Assembly: GCF_019175385.1 (NCBI RefSeq)
Contig: NC_083337.1
Span: 165,987,713-166,051,712, forward strand
Length of the DNA stretch: 64,000 bases
From: Lycium barbarum
Lineage: Eukaryota; Streptophyta; Magnoliopsida; Solanales; Solanaceae
Reading direction: 5' to 3'
The translations under genes were made by a program, and so were the position numbers. The notes beneath the pieces are model-generated. The model was not told the origin of the DNA and searched no databases. It saw only the letters and a program-made list of their open reading frames with translations. Positions 36,437 to 48,400 of the stretch are shown here, piece by piece; positions within the stretch are counted from its first letter, which is position 1, and each line of letters starts with the position of its first letter.

Positions 36437-39129
36437 TAATATATACACTAAATTAGTAGTTATTTAAATATTTTTCCTTTCATTCTCTTAATTTTCCATG
36501 TTTCATTTCATGGACTTCGTTTTTCTACTTTGGTTTTTGTGTTTTTTTTTTTTTTTTTCAAAACAACTAGAATGTTGTTTGCATATATGTATTCGAATAT
36601 ATGTATTATAGTGATTAATGTATGTATTATATTGATCAGATTTGATACAAGAATGACATTTTTGTGGTAGGATTTTAATTTCGATCAAGGAAATTAAAAC
36701 TGACCTTGAGGCTTTACATGGACGTACACATAATTTTACATAAGCAATGTCTGGTACTATTAATAAGGCTTTAATTAAGTAATTTGAGTTTAAGACTTTG
36801 GCGATTTTGAAGCTTTGCTTGTATCAAATTAATATTTATATTATATTATATATTTTAAGCAATGTCATCATAGTATCCATACAATTTCTTTTATAAAAAT
36901 AATGTATATTATACATATAAAATACAAAAAATTTCCAAGCAGTGTCGGATCTCCGTCATTTGTCACTTACTCTTGATAAAGACAAAAATAATAAAGTGTA
37001 TAATGTTTATCATGTCTGAGGGTGTCTATTCCATTGGGTATACACAATATCAATTAGTATCATATTTAATAATTGCCAAAAGTAAAAAAGAAAAAAAAAA
37101 GACCAAAACGTATAGATATAGATGGTCTTTTTTTAAAAAAAATAATTCTTAAAATAGGAGCATTGCGAGTTGCATATATACCTTTTTAGGAATGCCAAAA
37201 ATTTTGAACTCTAACTTTCTTTTGTGAGCTTTAATTTCTTTTGCTAGAAAAGAAAAGAAGTCGTCACAAAAGTTTTTTTTTTTTTTTGACTAAAGGTATT
37301 AGTGATTGAACAAAAAACTTGATTATTGATCCCATACTTTTTATCTACAATTACTATAAAAGCAGAAAATTGCGTCATTGTTATCTCATAAGATATACCA
37401 TTTCCATTATATATTCTCAAAAGTAAAAGTCACATTCATATAATCGGATTATCCAAACACTTTCTTTACTAAAAGGAATTCTCCTTTTTAAACTTTTGTA
37501 GTTTCCAATTTAACGCCTTAAATTTCTATGTACATTATGTTCTCGAACTCAAATTACATTTGTCTATTTCTGCAAGAAAGTCCACTTCATCACAAATCGT
37601 ATTTGTTACACTTACCACATTCGACAATATTATTAGTTAGTTCTGCTAAAGTCATGTGTGCTTACCTGTTACCATATAATAACCACTCGAATGTATGACT
37701 TTCTGCTTGGAAGGAGAAATTAAAGGAACTTTGTGGAAAGTATAATGAAGAGAAGAAGTAGACCAAAAGAAAAGAAGCAAAAAAGGAATGGACCAACCAG
37801 AAAAGGGACAATTATAAACTTTTAGCGATGAAATTGGAAAATAATGAAGCTTAGAAATCAAGTTTAATTTAGTTTTGTGTAAATGTCTGTGCCACTAAGT
37901 AATTATTATTCGGTGCACGCAATTAATCATCATAAAATTAAAGGGCCACACCCTACAGAGACTTCAGTATCATTTCATTCACTGCAGTAACATTATTTGT
38001 CTAGTCTAGGCGTTTCACGATATATGTTGCAATTATAGAACCACTACATCACTCCCACGTTACTTAGTTATCTTATTTAACATTTGAGCATGGAATAAAA
38101 TGTTCTAACGAACTATATATACATAGTCATCTTTCTCAACATAAGTCTTGTAATTAACACCATTTGTAATTAACCTGGATTCTTAAGATTTAAATTTACT
38201 TATGAGCAGAGGAGTGATATATTTTCTCTTTTAAGACATATATATATATATAGATATATATGTGTGTCTGTGTGTGAATGGAAATTTGATTGGCAGTATA
38301 CCAGAAAAAAAAAAAAAAAAACACTAAAACTGAGTGGGGAAAATGCACAAACAATTTAAACAAGAAGAGTGTCATTAAACGGACACTCATGACTAACAAT
38401 CTAATACAGATTATTGATGGTTGATATAGGTATAAAAGCTTGAGAGCTTTTTCCTTTATTGAAAATTGATTAAAAAGGATTCCCTTGATCAGTAAGTATC
38501 GTATATATGATAGATATGATGGTAAGAATTATTTTAGCTATCGCAATTTTGTTGTATGTGTGATATAGGTTAGAAGAATGAACTTTAATCCATTATCCAT
38601 CCTATTCTTGCTGAACTTTAATTTGCCAGAGGTGTGTGTGGAAAAAGTATAATTATGTATATTATGCTTTTAAAGAACACAATCATGTACATAGGTGATA
38701 GCACTGAATTGGCCATGATTTCCATCCTATTGCCCCGACTCCTTGTCAACTGCTATATACGCTTTGTACACACTTGTCCGTCAGCATGATGAAATGCGGA
38801 GCAATACATTGTTTAGATTTAAGGACCTGATATGAAGCTCCATTTACTAGACATGCATGCATTGCTCGAAGCCATCATACATAACAGACATACAATATGC
38901 TATGTATATACATACTTTACAGTAATGGCAGATTTTTTTGCGCAGAATTCAACACATAAAGTAGTAAATACAGCAGATCTAACATTTATTAAATATACAT
39001 AAACTTTAATTTTGATATTATATATATACAGCGTAATTTTCCGAGCGAAGAGAATTCAAACAATTACATTATGCATATGTTTCATTTAAGATCGTTCACT
39101 AGCTATGCTTTTTGTTTACCCCTTAAAAA
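36437..39129. other. AT-rich spacer with microsatellites
   Basis: No supportable gene. It contains poly(T) or poly(A) runs (about 36543, 37268, 38306) and a (TA)n/(TG)n stretch at about 38238-38277. The rest is unrecognised. Confidence 0.5.
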
Positions 39130-39744
39130 GGTAACAATTCAATTTGTATGTGGTTCAAATGATACGCGGTTTGATTCGTTTGTAAAATAAAGGAATAACA
39201 ACAATAGATAAATATTAATGACAAGAAAGTAAAGAGATAGTCTCAGTGGATTTGAAGAACAGCTCGACGTCTGATCCAAACCGAGGCCAAAGCACTTTGA
39301 ACCCGAACCAATTGGTATAAAATTCTATTCCCTTTGATGCTTACAGAGCTTAAGAATTAGGGTTTAGTATAAAGATGTAGAAGAAAGTAAAAAACATGAG
39401 ATGCCTTCTCCTGAGGATTTACCTCCCTATTTATAGTACAAGTATTTGTATTTTACATGGTAACTAAATCAATCGTGGATAGTGATTCCCTGAATCTCGG
39501 GCTTGACAGCTGCGGGACGCGTCGTGCCGAGAGAAATACCCAACGGGCCGGATTTCTCGGACTTATCAACTTGAAACATCACTCCTCGGACCTTGTTGTG
39601 TCCGAATGGTTGAGACCGGAACTTTCGTGTCCGACTAGTCGAGCTGATACTGACCTATCTCCCCTCGTTCTTTGACCTATCTCCCCTCGTTCTTACTCCG
39701 AACCTTCGGCCATTGGGTCAAGACCCCGGTTTTCACCGTACACA
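39130..39744 (-). mobile_element. Probable LTR fragment or solo LTR
   Basis: This block is GC-richer than its surroundings. On the minus strand it would begin TGTACGGTGAAAACCGGGGTC-like at about 39744, which resembles the start of Solanaceae Gypsy LTRs. It carries a TATA-like ctatttatag (39428) and a short internal duplication, gacctatctcccctcgttct (39651 and 39675). I could not define the other end or a target duplication. Confidence 0.4.
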
Positions 39745-40385
39745 CTTTTGATAAAAAGACAAAAAGGGGGAGAAACTACTATAGGAAAGGATAATATTTT
39801 AAGTGATAACCCAACCTTTTTAACAATTATTTCTTCTTAAAATATTAAACAAAGTTATTATACGTACTTCTATATTGGTTAATGTGCATTTGTTTCTTTG
39901 ATCACGGTATATTTGAGTAATTGCAGACATTATTAACTCCTTTCTGGAATAGTATTTTATAAACAAAAAACGTTGATAATTTAGTGATTCTTATATGTAA
40001 TCTAGTGTTTCCTGAATCAAAAATCCGTTATTTGGACCAAATTAACCACTGAGTTGGGCCAAAACAAAATAACACTCAATTCACGGAATAGAGGCCCAAA
40101 ACAATAAAGCGGACTGGGCAAGAAAACTTTGGGCTTAAGATTTGGGCAGGGGCCGCGCGAACGCAGGCCCCCGCTATCACAAATTATGTCGTAGACTCTG
40201 CCACTTGGGCAGATCTTAAGTGGACACCCCTCCAAAGTGCAATGGAAGTCACCAACTTAGGCCATGGCCTTCTTGATCGCCCAATAACCCCGTCCAGGTA
40301 AGTATGTATACGTGTTCCACCACCCTCTTATTTTATATGACATCAGCTTCTTCTTTCTTTTGCTTTCCAGCGATGTGGTACCTAG
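39745..40385. other. Spacer without recognisable features
   Basis: Unassigned sequence. A GC-rich patch around 40130-40240 has short open frames on the minus strand without known motifs. Confidence 0.4.
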
Positions 40386-40674
40386 TAGGCGTTTGACCAT
40401 AAGAATTATTCACTTTATTTCGGATTTTTTTTTTTCATTTTTTTCACTTTTCACCGTTTGTCATAAGAATTTTGAATATAACTTAAAGTTGTATTTCGGA
40501 ATTTCAAAAACTTATTTTTTAAAAAAATTCACTTTTTTTACAATTACATTTTACCAAAAATTACAATTTAAAAAACTATGATCAAACACAACTCCAACTC
40601 CAAAATTCCAAAAAGAGTGATTTTTTTTATTTTTTATTTTTTATTTTTGGTTTCTATGGACAAATGGAGCCTTA
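40386..40674. mobile_element. hAT-like MITE
   Basis: The ends taggcgtttgaccataag and the inverse taaggctccatttgtccata form imperfect inverted repeats. Tttcac- and ttttt-rich interior sequence is typical of the 'cgtttggccata' MITE group. Target duplication not resolved. Confidence 0.6.
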
Positions 40675-40681
40675 GTCACAT

Positions 40682-40795
40682 TAAATGCCATTACAAATGA
40701 ATGCAAGCAGGTATAACACTTAACCATATCAAAGTCGTCACACAAAATGCCATTACAAATGAATACAAGTATAACGCTTAACCATCACCAAATCT
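40682..40795. repeat. Two-copy tandem repeat, about 62-bp period
   Basis: The phrase aatgccattacaaatgaat, followed by gtataac.cttaaccat, occurs at 40684 and again at 40746, with a few changes. Confidence 0.75.
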
Positions 40796-40972
40796 AACCT
40801 TTTTATTCCTGGAAATCTGGGAAAAAAGAAAAAGTATTTGCTATGTGACCTTAAACAATTAAAACCCCGGATAATTGTCCGCCATTTAAGATAATTATCT
40901 AGGGAAAGGTAATCTCTAATTTCCCTTTCTAGTTCACTTAATTGCTAAAAGAAGCAGTCATTTAGCGAGTAT

Positions 40973-41839
40973 TAGGGTTGTACATGGTCAAGTTGGTTCA
41001 GATTTTTTTAGATACCAAACTAAACCAATTGTATGGGTTTTTAAATTTATAAATCAAACCAAACTAACAAAAGTCGGGTTATTCAACTTCGGGTTTTTCC
41101 CGATAAAGTCTTCATACAAGACATATAACTTGTACTTCAAATATTTCTTTAGTCCTAGTGAGATACATCTATCTAATTAAGGTGTTTGTTAAGAAAATAA
41201 CACAAAATGTGAAATGAGTGATGGCATTGTACTAAAATATTAAAAGAAAAATGTAATCGCTAAGCCATAATGAAAATGATCATAATCTAAAAGTACTAAG
41301 TCATGCTAAAATAAGCACGACTAGTAAATATTAATTACATGATTAAATATTAAAAATAAATAAAATTTATGTATTTTCACTGTTTAAACCAATGCAAAAC
41401 TAAGAATAGATATCCAACATTATCGTTATCTTAGTGTTATAACATAATTTCCTTTGTTAGCATTGGTATCAATCTAGTTTTGATTTGAGCTTCATTTGAG
41501 TTACTAACATTTGTGGGCTATAAAACTTATTGGATCATTCAAAATTCTAAGTCAAAACTTGAAATAATATGTTAAAACTATGGAAAAAATATTTATAAAT
41601 TACATTACAAATAAATGTTTTATGTATAAAATATTTTAAAAATTATATACACGTAATGTCGGGTTGGATTGATCCGGTTTGACTTTTTTTAGTTAAAACC
41701 AAATCAAACAAATTATAATCGGGCTTTTTTTTTTCCAAGACCAAACCAAGTCAAACCAAACTACTAGTCGGATTTTTTTCTCGATTTGACTTGAATTATC
41801 GGTTTGGTGCCATTTGTCAGTTTTCTTTGTACACCCCTA
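40973..41839. mobile_element. Non-autonomous hAT element, 867 bp, exact 8-bp duplication
   Basis: The ends tagggttgtaca and tgtacacccct(a) are inverted repeats with one mismatch. Identical 8-mers gcgagtat lie on both sides (40965-40972 and 41840-41847), the size expected for hAT. Subterminal regions carry inverted ggttcag..ccaaac / gtttgg.. motifs on both sides. There is no transposase reading frame, so the copy depends on a helper. Confidence 0.9.
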
Positions 41840-41957
41840 GCGAGTATGGACGTTTTTCTAGTTTGAGTTAGTTTTCAATATCGTTTGTTTTAGTTATTTT
41901 TCGATATCAAAGATCATCCATCATTGGCACAAGACAGATGATATGTGTTAGTAAATA

Positions 41958-42195
41958 CTCCCTCTGTTCCAGTTTACGTGATATACTTTCATTTTTAGTA
42001 TGTCGCGAAAAGAATGATACATTTTTATATTTAGAAAGAATCTAACTTAAAACTTCCCCGTTTACCCTTAATAAAATAATTTACAGTCACACAAATATCT
42101 ATGACTTGTTTTAGACCATAAATTTCAAAAGTCTTCTTTTTTTCTTAAACTTTATGTCTAATCAAACTATATCACATAAATTGAGACGTAGGGAG
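41958..42195. mobile_element. Stowaway MITE, 238 bp, TA target site
   Basis: The start ctccctctgttccagtttac and the end attgagacgtagggag are inverse complements with few mismatches. The element is flanked by TA at 41956-41957 and 42196-42197. It is the same family as the copy at 3193. Confidence 0.85.
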
Positions 42196-42507
42196 TAGAT
42201 ATAAACATCGTGTGTTGCTTGTTCCTATAAATTATTGTTGTTGAATGAATCTTCTGCTACATTTTTCATGTATATTACGTGAAAAGTAAATTCTTTAAAT
42301 TTGGCTTGGTGCAAAATCTACGTTCAATTTAAAATTATTACGTAATACGTAATAGAAATAAGAAACTAGACATATAATATTAAATTCACATTAACAATAT
42401 AATCAAAGATAACATAATTAATTGGTTTATCCATATACTCACTTTTCACCATGCTTAAAGTAGAGCCCGACATAAGATTTATTTTTGACTCACCACTATA
42501 TTGTAAA

Positions 42508-42815
42508 TGAAACAAAAAAGGGGAGGCGGAGATCACTTTTAACAAGTGTATGCTTTTGATTTCAGATTTTCACTATATTATTACATTTTAAATGAAACGA
42601 AAAAGGAGAGGCAGAAATCACATCTAACAAGTGTATGCTCTTCAAGTTTAGAATTTCACTATATTATTACATTTAAATGAAACGAAGAAGGAGAGGCAGA
42701 AATCACCTCTAACAAGTGTATGCTTTCGAGTCTAGATTTTCACTATATTAAATAAATGAAACAAAAAAGGGGAGGTGAAGATCACCTCTAACAAACGTAC
42801 AGTTATCACTCTAAA
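42508..42815. repeat. Four-copy minisatellite, about 80-bp unit
   Basis: The unit gaaac.aa.aaggggaggc..agatcac..ctaacaagtgtatgct.., with attttcactatatta, occurs four times in direct orientation. It ends about 300 bases before the leader exon of the NOT2/VIP2 gene. Confidence 0.85.
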
Positions 42816-43009
42816 TTTTACTATATTATTTCCAGATTACATAATATGATTTAGATAATAATGTTAAAAAGAAAACAAGGTTTTGACCAGAAAACAAAAA
42901 CAAGGGGCTGGTTATTTGTATTTTGAGCAGGCGCCAACTAGCAAGGGGCAAAGTGGGACAAGAAAGATTACGACAATCGATCCTACGCGTCTCTTTCCCA
43001 ATCGCCACA

Positions 43010-43141
43010 GTGTTGAGAGTTGAGACTTGGGGGGCAAACTACAGTTTTTGGGTGTCTTTTTATTTCAGTTTTCTATTTTGTTCCATCGACTTGTCATCAC
43101 CATCAAAGATCACTACAATCTTCTCACAGATCTTTACTCTG
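43010..43141 (+). other. NOT2/VIP2 non-coding leader exon (3' border defined)
   Basis: Downstream of a CT-rich stretch, the sequence tctttactctg/gtaatg provides a donor at 43142. The next exon, with the ATG, has its acceptor at 45298 (gctttacag). The transcription start was not located, so the left limit is approximate. Confidence 0.5.
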
Positions 43142-44022
43142 GTAATGCTTTTTTCCCTTTCAGTTATCTCTTAATTTATTTGTTGAATTCGTATATACAG
43201 CTCTTGATTTGTATATTCAGATAAATGCTAGGGTTTGAATTTAGTAACCTGTACATGTAATGATTTGGCAAATGCTGATTTTTTTAATTTTTTTTTGGCT
43301 TAGGGATTAGGTTTTAGGTACTTAGTTTTATGAGAGTGGAAGACTGGTAATTTGATATGTTTGCTTGTTTTAATTTAATTTGAGCTAATTGTCTGAAGCT
43401 TTTTCTTTTCATCTGTAGTAATGGATGGGAAAAAGGAGTGTAAAAGTTACTTATTTGGTTGTTCGATGGCGATAAAGACTACAAATTATTCAAATTCTTT
43501 TTGTCAGTTTTGAAATTTTAGTAAGACATTGTGGATGGTGATGGTAGCTTTTTTCAAATTTTTCTCGTATATTACTGGTTTGCGCTAGTGCTGCCAATTT
43601 TAACCCATAATTATTTGACCTGCTCTGTCCCCCCATAGTAAAACCGCGTCCAACTTGTCTATTATATAAGTATAGGTTCAACATGTTATAAAATGGATCG
43701 TATACGGATTTGAAATTTGTTAAAAACGGTCAAGTGCTCACTGGATAAAATCACATGTTACGCTCGCACTGCTTTGGATTCTCTGATGAAGTAAAAAAAT
43801 GATGTGCATTGAAGTATAAAGGAGAGTGTATTAAAGAACCCACCTAAAGCCTGGACTTCTATTGCTAGTGCTGAATTTACGTCTTCTTTGAGGCTGGAAT
43901 TGAGACCTTGCTATTTCGATTAACGTGTTCAAGTATCTCAAGCAACTTTCTATGATTGCCTTAGATAAGGATAAAATCTTCATGGAGTTTCTTCTGTTGG
44001 AGCCATAGAGTAAATGCACATA

Positions 44023-44090
44023 ATTTTTTTTTTTTTTTTTTGATGACATGTGAACCCGCAGCCGCTACCCTTCGGGTGCGCACAGTTAAT
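44023..44090 (-). mobile_element. SINE 3'-end fragment, minus strand
   Basis: A run of 19 T followed by gatgacatgtgaacccgcag and ccgctacccttcgggtgcgc is, on the minus strand, the 3' end and poly(A) tail of a Solanaceae SINE. The 5' part is missing. Confidence 0.6.
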
Positions 44091-44459
44091 GGTGGATACT
44101 TCTTGAGTTAATGCCTTGATCCTGATATTCAGTCTAATTAAAAATGGAAATAGAGCAATTTAGGTACCTACTGGGTGCTTCCTAATTGTGAAGTAGATTA
44201 TGTTACTGTGCTTTGTTGCACAACAGAAAACATGTGAAATGAAGAATCTAAGAATTTAATTTATATTAATGTGAACTTTTTTTAGCTTACTCATAATTCT
44301 ATTTGTATGGCATCACCATAATATACTACCTTTCCTTTTATACTTGAGCCAAAAGAGACGGAAAATATTCATACTAAATGTTTTAAAACTTAATTGAGTT
44401 GTACCTTTTAAATGACTTTCCTTTTTGTTTAGTTTCTCTTTCTCTTTGCTTCAACATTA

Positions 44460-44755
44460 GTGAAATTGAGCTCGTGTGATTGTGTTCGATTTATCAATTG
44501 TTGTAGAGTTTTATCATAACAACAAACTATTTGAGATGATACTCCACTGCTCTTATGCACTGACATCTTCTTCTCTTGTATGAATCGAAAAGATCTTCAA
44601 GGTGAAATTGAGCTCTTGTAATTGTGTTTAATATATCAGTTGTTGTAGAGTTTTGTTCTAAGGATGAATGAACTATTTTAAGGCAGAGGTGATGCTCCAC
44701 TGTTCTTTTGTGCTGATATGTTCTTTCTCTTGTATGAAATGCAAAGATCTTTAAG
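44460..44755. repeat. Direct duplication, 142-bp period
   Basis: The phrases gtgaaattgagctc, ttgttgtagagtttt, ctccactg.tctt and ctcttgtatgaa recur in order, once from 44460 and once from 44602. The whole lies in NOT2 intron 1. Confidence 0.8.
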
Positions 44756-45423
44756 ATGGCTAAATGAAAATTCCTGAATATTGGAAAAGAGTTTGAGCTA
44801 ACCAGAGTTTTGAGGGAAATCCAGTAGAATGTGTGAGTATTTTACAATCTAAGTTCCATTTTAACTATTTATTGTAAATTATGTATAAAACATGAACGGC
44901 TTTTTCTCACACCTATATAAATCAGTCAAACCCGTTTTGACCAGAATCGTTAATTACAGTGGTTGAGCTGCATTAAATATGGGGGTTAGGACTCGTAGCT
45001 GCCCTTCTTTGTCAAAAGAATATGGGTGGGTTGGGTTGTACCCCATTTTTTTCAGCACGTTTTCAACCTGGCCAAATAAACCCAACCTGTCCATTTGCTA
45101 GCACTAGTTTACATCGTATGCGCTATAATTTGCATGTTTATGGTATGTATGTATGTGCTTGGTGGATGTCTCAGCTTGTCTCAAGGTTTTTGGTTCCCCC
45201 TTTCTTTAATACGTTACGATGAATTCTTCTTTCAAAAGTTTTGATGGTAAAGATTATAATATTTTTTGACTGCCTATTCCGTTGACATTGCTTTACAGAT
45301 AATCAGTAATTACACATTGGAAAGGCTTCAAAATATTCTCCCAAAACCTTTCTGAAGAAAAAGGAAAAGGAAGCTTCTGTACGACAAGGAAAATATTCTG
45401 CATGACCTCTTGACATTTCTGCA

Positions 45424-48400
45424 ATGTCGGGGTTACTCAATGTATTCATCTTTCTACACACAGTTCATTGTATTTGATACTCGTGTTCCCTTCTTGTATT
45501 TATTGCTTTTTCGGTTGGGTTCTATTTATCATTTTCCTCTTTCTGGAAGAACATGTTGCTCATGTCTATCAACCTTATCACTTAGGTGTTCAGAGTTATT
45601 TCTATGTCACTGTGAGGGTGAAAATTTTGTTGGTGCTATTAATTATATTTACTTTTGTTTATATAGTTGGTTAACTTCATTCTACGTTCATTACTTTAAT
45701 GATGGTATTGTTAACAGTACTAGATCATTCTTTCGTACAAAAACTATAATTATGCTTCAATCCCATACTAGTTGAGGTTATACTTTAAAGTAATCCTCGT
45801 AATTTATGTTGAGCAGTCGATCAGAATAGTATCTTCTGGTCTCACTAACTCTTATCAAGACTTATTGGGAATTATTTTAGTACATTTAACCTTGTTCAAG
45901 TTTTTATCCCTTCTCTCTGGATCGTGTTAACTTATATTCTAAGTTCTTTCCTTGAGCTTCACTAATAACCATATTAACTTCTTTACCTTCTCAAACAAAA
46001 AAGAATAACCATATCAGCTTCTTTGTTAACTCTCTTATATTCTTTAAAGGATTCTTTGCTGTCGGTACGTTCCTATAGTCCCGTTGTGCTTTGATAGTTC
46101 TTTGTATCTCCTCACTCTACCACCAGATTTTTGTGGTCATGATGCTGCTTTTTACACACCTCGAACTTCATTTGTTATTTTCTCAATGCAAGTTGATATT
46201 TCCTTCCAATACATCAGCTTTTAGTCCCGAATTCAGTCCTTCAATAGTTTGTCCATAAATGTTAGTTTGTGCTTTTAGTGTCCACTATTGAATTTTCGGT
46301 TTGTCCATGTCATTTCTTTTGATATGAACGAAATATATTTATAGTGACCTCACTTTTAAATGTTCTCATGTTTACCTTGTCACAAAAGAAAATGTTATTA
46401 CGTGTGATTCCCTCTCGTTACACTAGGAGTTAGCTAAAACTAAAGGTGATACAAACTCTGAAGTATTCTTTCTTTCATTCCTAGCGTGATAACCATATTT
46501 TAATATGCTCGGTTGGATCTGTCACTATATCTACTCATATGTCCATTTAGGCCTCCACAATAAAAATCAGTAAAGACCTGGCGGTCATTCCGGATCCTTC
46601 AAACCGAGTTATTCGTATCTTCTCCAAACTTAGTTTTAGTTATCTTATTTAATCCTATTTGAGGAGCATAACCTTTTTCATCCAACATAAATTTTTGAGG
46701 AAATCCGTCATTTTTGTCGAAACGCGAGGTAAGGATGCTTACATAGATCTAATATGGTTTGACCCTTTCCCAAATCCTGCGCATAGTGGGAGCTTAATGG
46801 ATCAGGCTGCCCTTTTATCAATTTTTGAATGGAAACTTTGATGTAGAACAAAGATATAAGTATCTTTGCGGAATAAACTAACATCAACTATTTGGTAAAG
46901 AATAGAGTGTCGTGTTATTTTCTTCTAGTTTCCTTTGGAACAAAGTATACATACATTTCCAGAATTTAGACTTAGTTACCTCGTTTAGCCATATTTGTGG
47001 AGTATGGAAACTAAACATTAAATTCTTTCATCTAAAATGAATTAATGAGTGAAACTTTGCTATTACAAAATGCAGTTCGAGAAATGCATAAGTATCACCG
47101 TGGAGAAAATTGACATATAATTGTTTTGTAAAGGAGCAATATGAAGTGTCGTACTATTTTCCCCTAGGTTCACCAGAAGAGGCTGAGGTGCTGAGCTAGT
47201 CATTGGAACTTCCAAAATGTAGATTACCTTTTGTGGCTGTGTTTTTATCAAAACATGTGATCTGATATTGATGGATCCCCTAACATTTTATTTTTGTGAT
47301 ACGTCAGTAATGCAGTTCCGATTTTCACTTTGGTTAAAGTAATATATATGCCCAATTTAGACGGCTCTTGTTTTCCTAGAATATCTTCCCTCCAAAGAAA
47401 CCAACATGTCGCGCCAGAAGAGTATTGAAAACTTCTATGTATGATTTGTTTCTTTTTGACTGATGAATTATATATTCTTGTTCATGTCAGTTTTAGATGT
47501 CTTGTTGATGCAGTGTTGTCAAAGGCGCGCTTAAATCGCGCTTGAGCCCTGAAGCGAGGCTCAAACGCTTCGCCTCGCTTTACGTGCTCTTCAGGTGTCG
47601 TCATCAAGGCTCTAAGACATACTTCTACTTGCCAATGAGCGTCTCATGAAGAGGCGACCCTAAACAATTGATATTTCACTTTATCGTAATTGTTTTTCAA
47701 TTTCTTTGTCCATGTATCTGTTATTCATGCTTATAATTATTAGTCTTGAACTAAACACATATATTTTGCATTTTTACCCATTTGCGCCTTTTTCATTAAA
47801 GCCCAACAATTTATTTGCGATTTGCGCTTAAAGCCCCAAATGGACCTTAGAGCTTTTTTGGTGCTTTTCACTTTTGATAACACTGCATTGGTGCATGAAA
47901 TGGGTACTGCTGACTGCTCTAATATTTAGTGGTCCGCACTCAATTTTTTCCTGGTATGGTTGTAGTCATCTCTAAACGGGTCAGCTTCAAATCTTCCCGA
48001 CAACACCGGACGCTCATTTCCTTCATCTTTCTCTCCTCAATCTGGTGCGGCCTCCCCTCTTTATCATCACTCTGGTGAGTTGTTTTCTGTATTGTCATTA
48101 CTTTCTGATTTTTGAAGCAAGTGTACTAGAAAACTTCTTCCTCACAGGTAGTATTCAGGGCCTTCATAACATTCATGGGAGTTTCAATGTTCCTAGCATG
48201 CCGGGTACACTTGGTTCAAGAAACACTGCAATAAATAATGCCCCTTCAAGTGGGGTCCAACAATCCGGGAATAGCCTCTCTGGTGGACGTTTTGCATCAA
48301 ATAATATTCCAGTAGCGCTTTCACAGGTTTGTGTATTTCTGTTTCTTTTTTGTTTAGTACATTACCTATGTAATGGAAAAATAACAGAATAGTCCATCTA

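Larger units (their letters stand above)
43585..45107. mobile_element. hAT-like element in NOT2 intron 1, about 1.5 kb
   Basis: The left end ctagtgctgccaattttaac and the right end (inverse ctagtgctagcaaatgga) are imperfect inverted repeats with the 'tagtg..gcaaatgggc' look of common Solanaceae hAT elements. No clear 8-bp duplication. The interior carries a duplicated block (44460-44755) and a poly(T)-headed SINE fragment, which suggests an old element. Confidence 0.45.

Noticed and set aside
45410..45775. 121-codon plus-strand frame overlapping the NOT2 start
   Set aside because: It runs into intron sequence. The MSGLLN exon in another frame, followed by a donor, explains the locus better.
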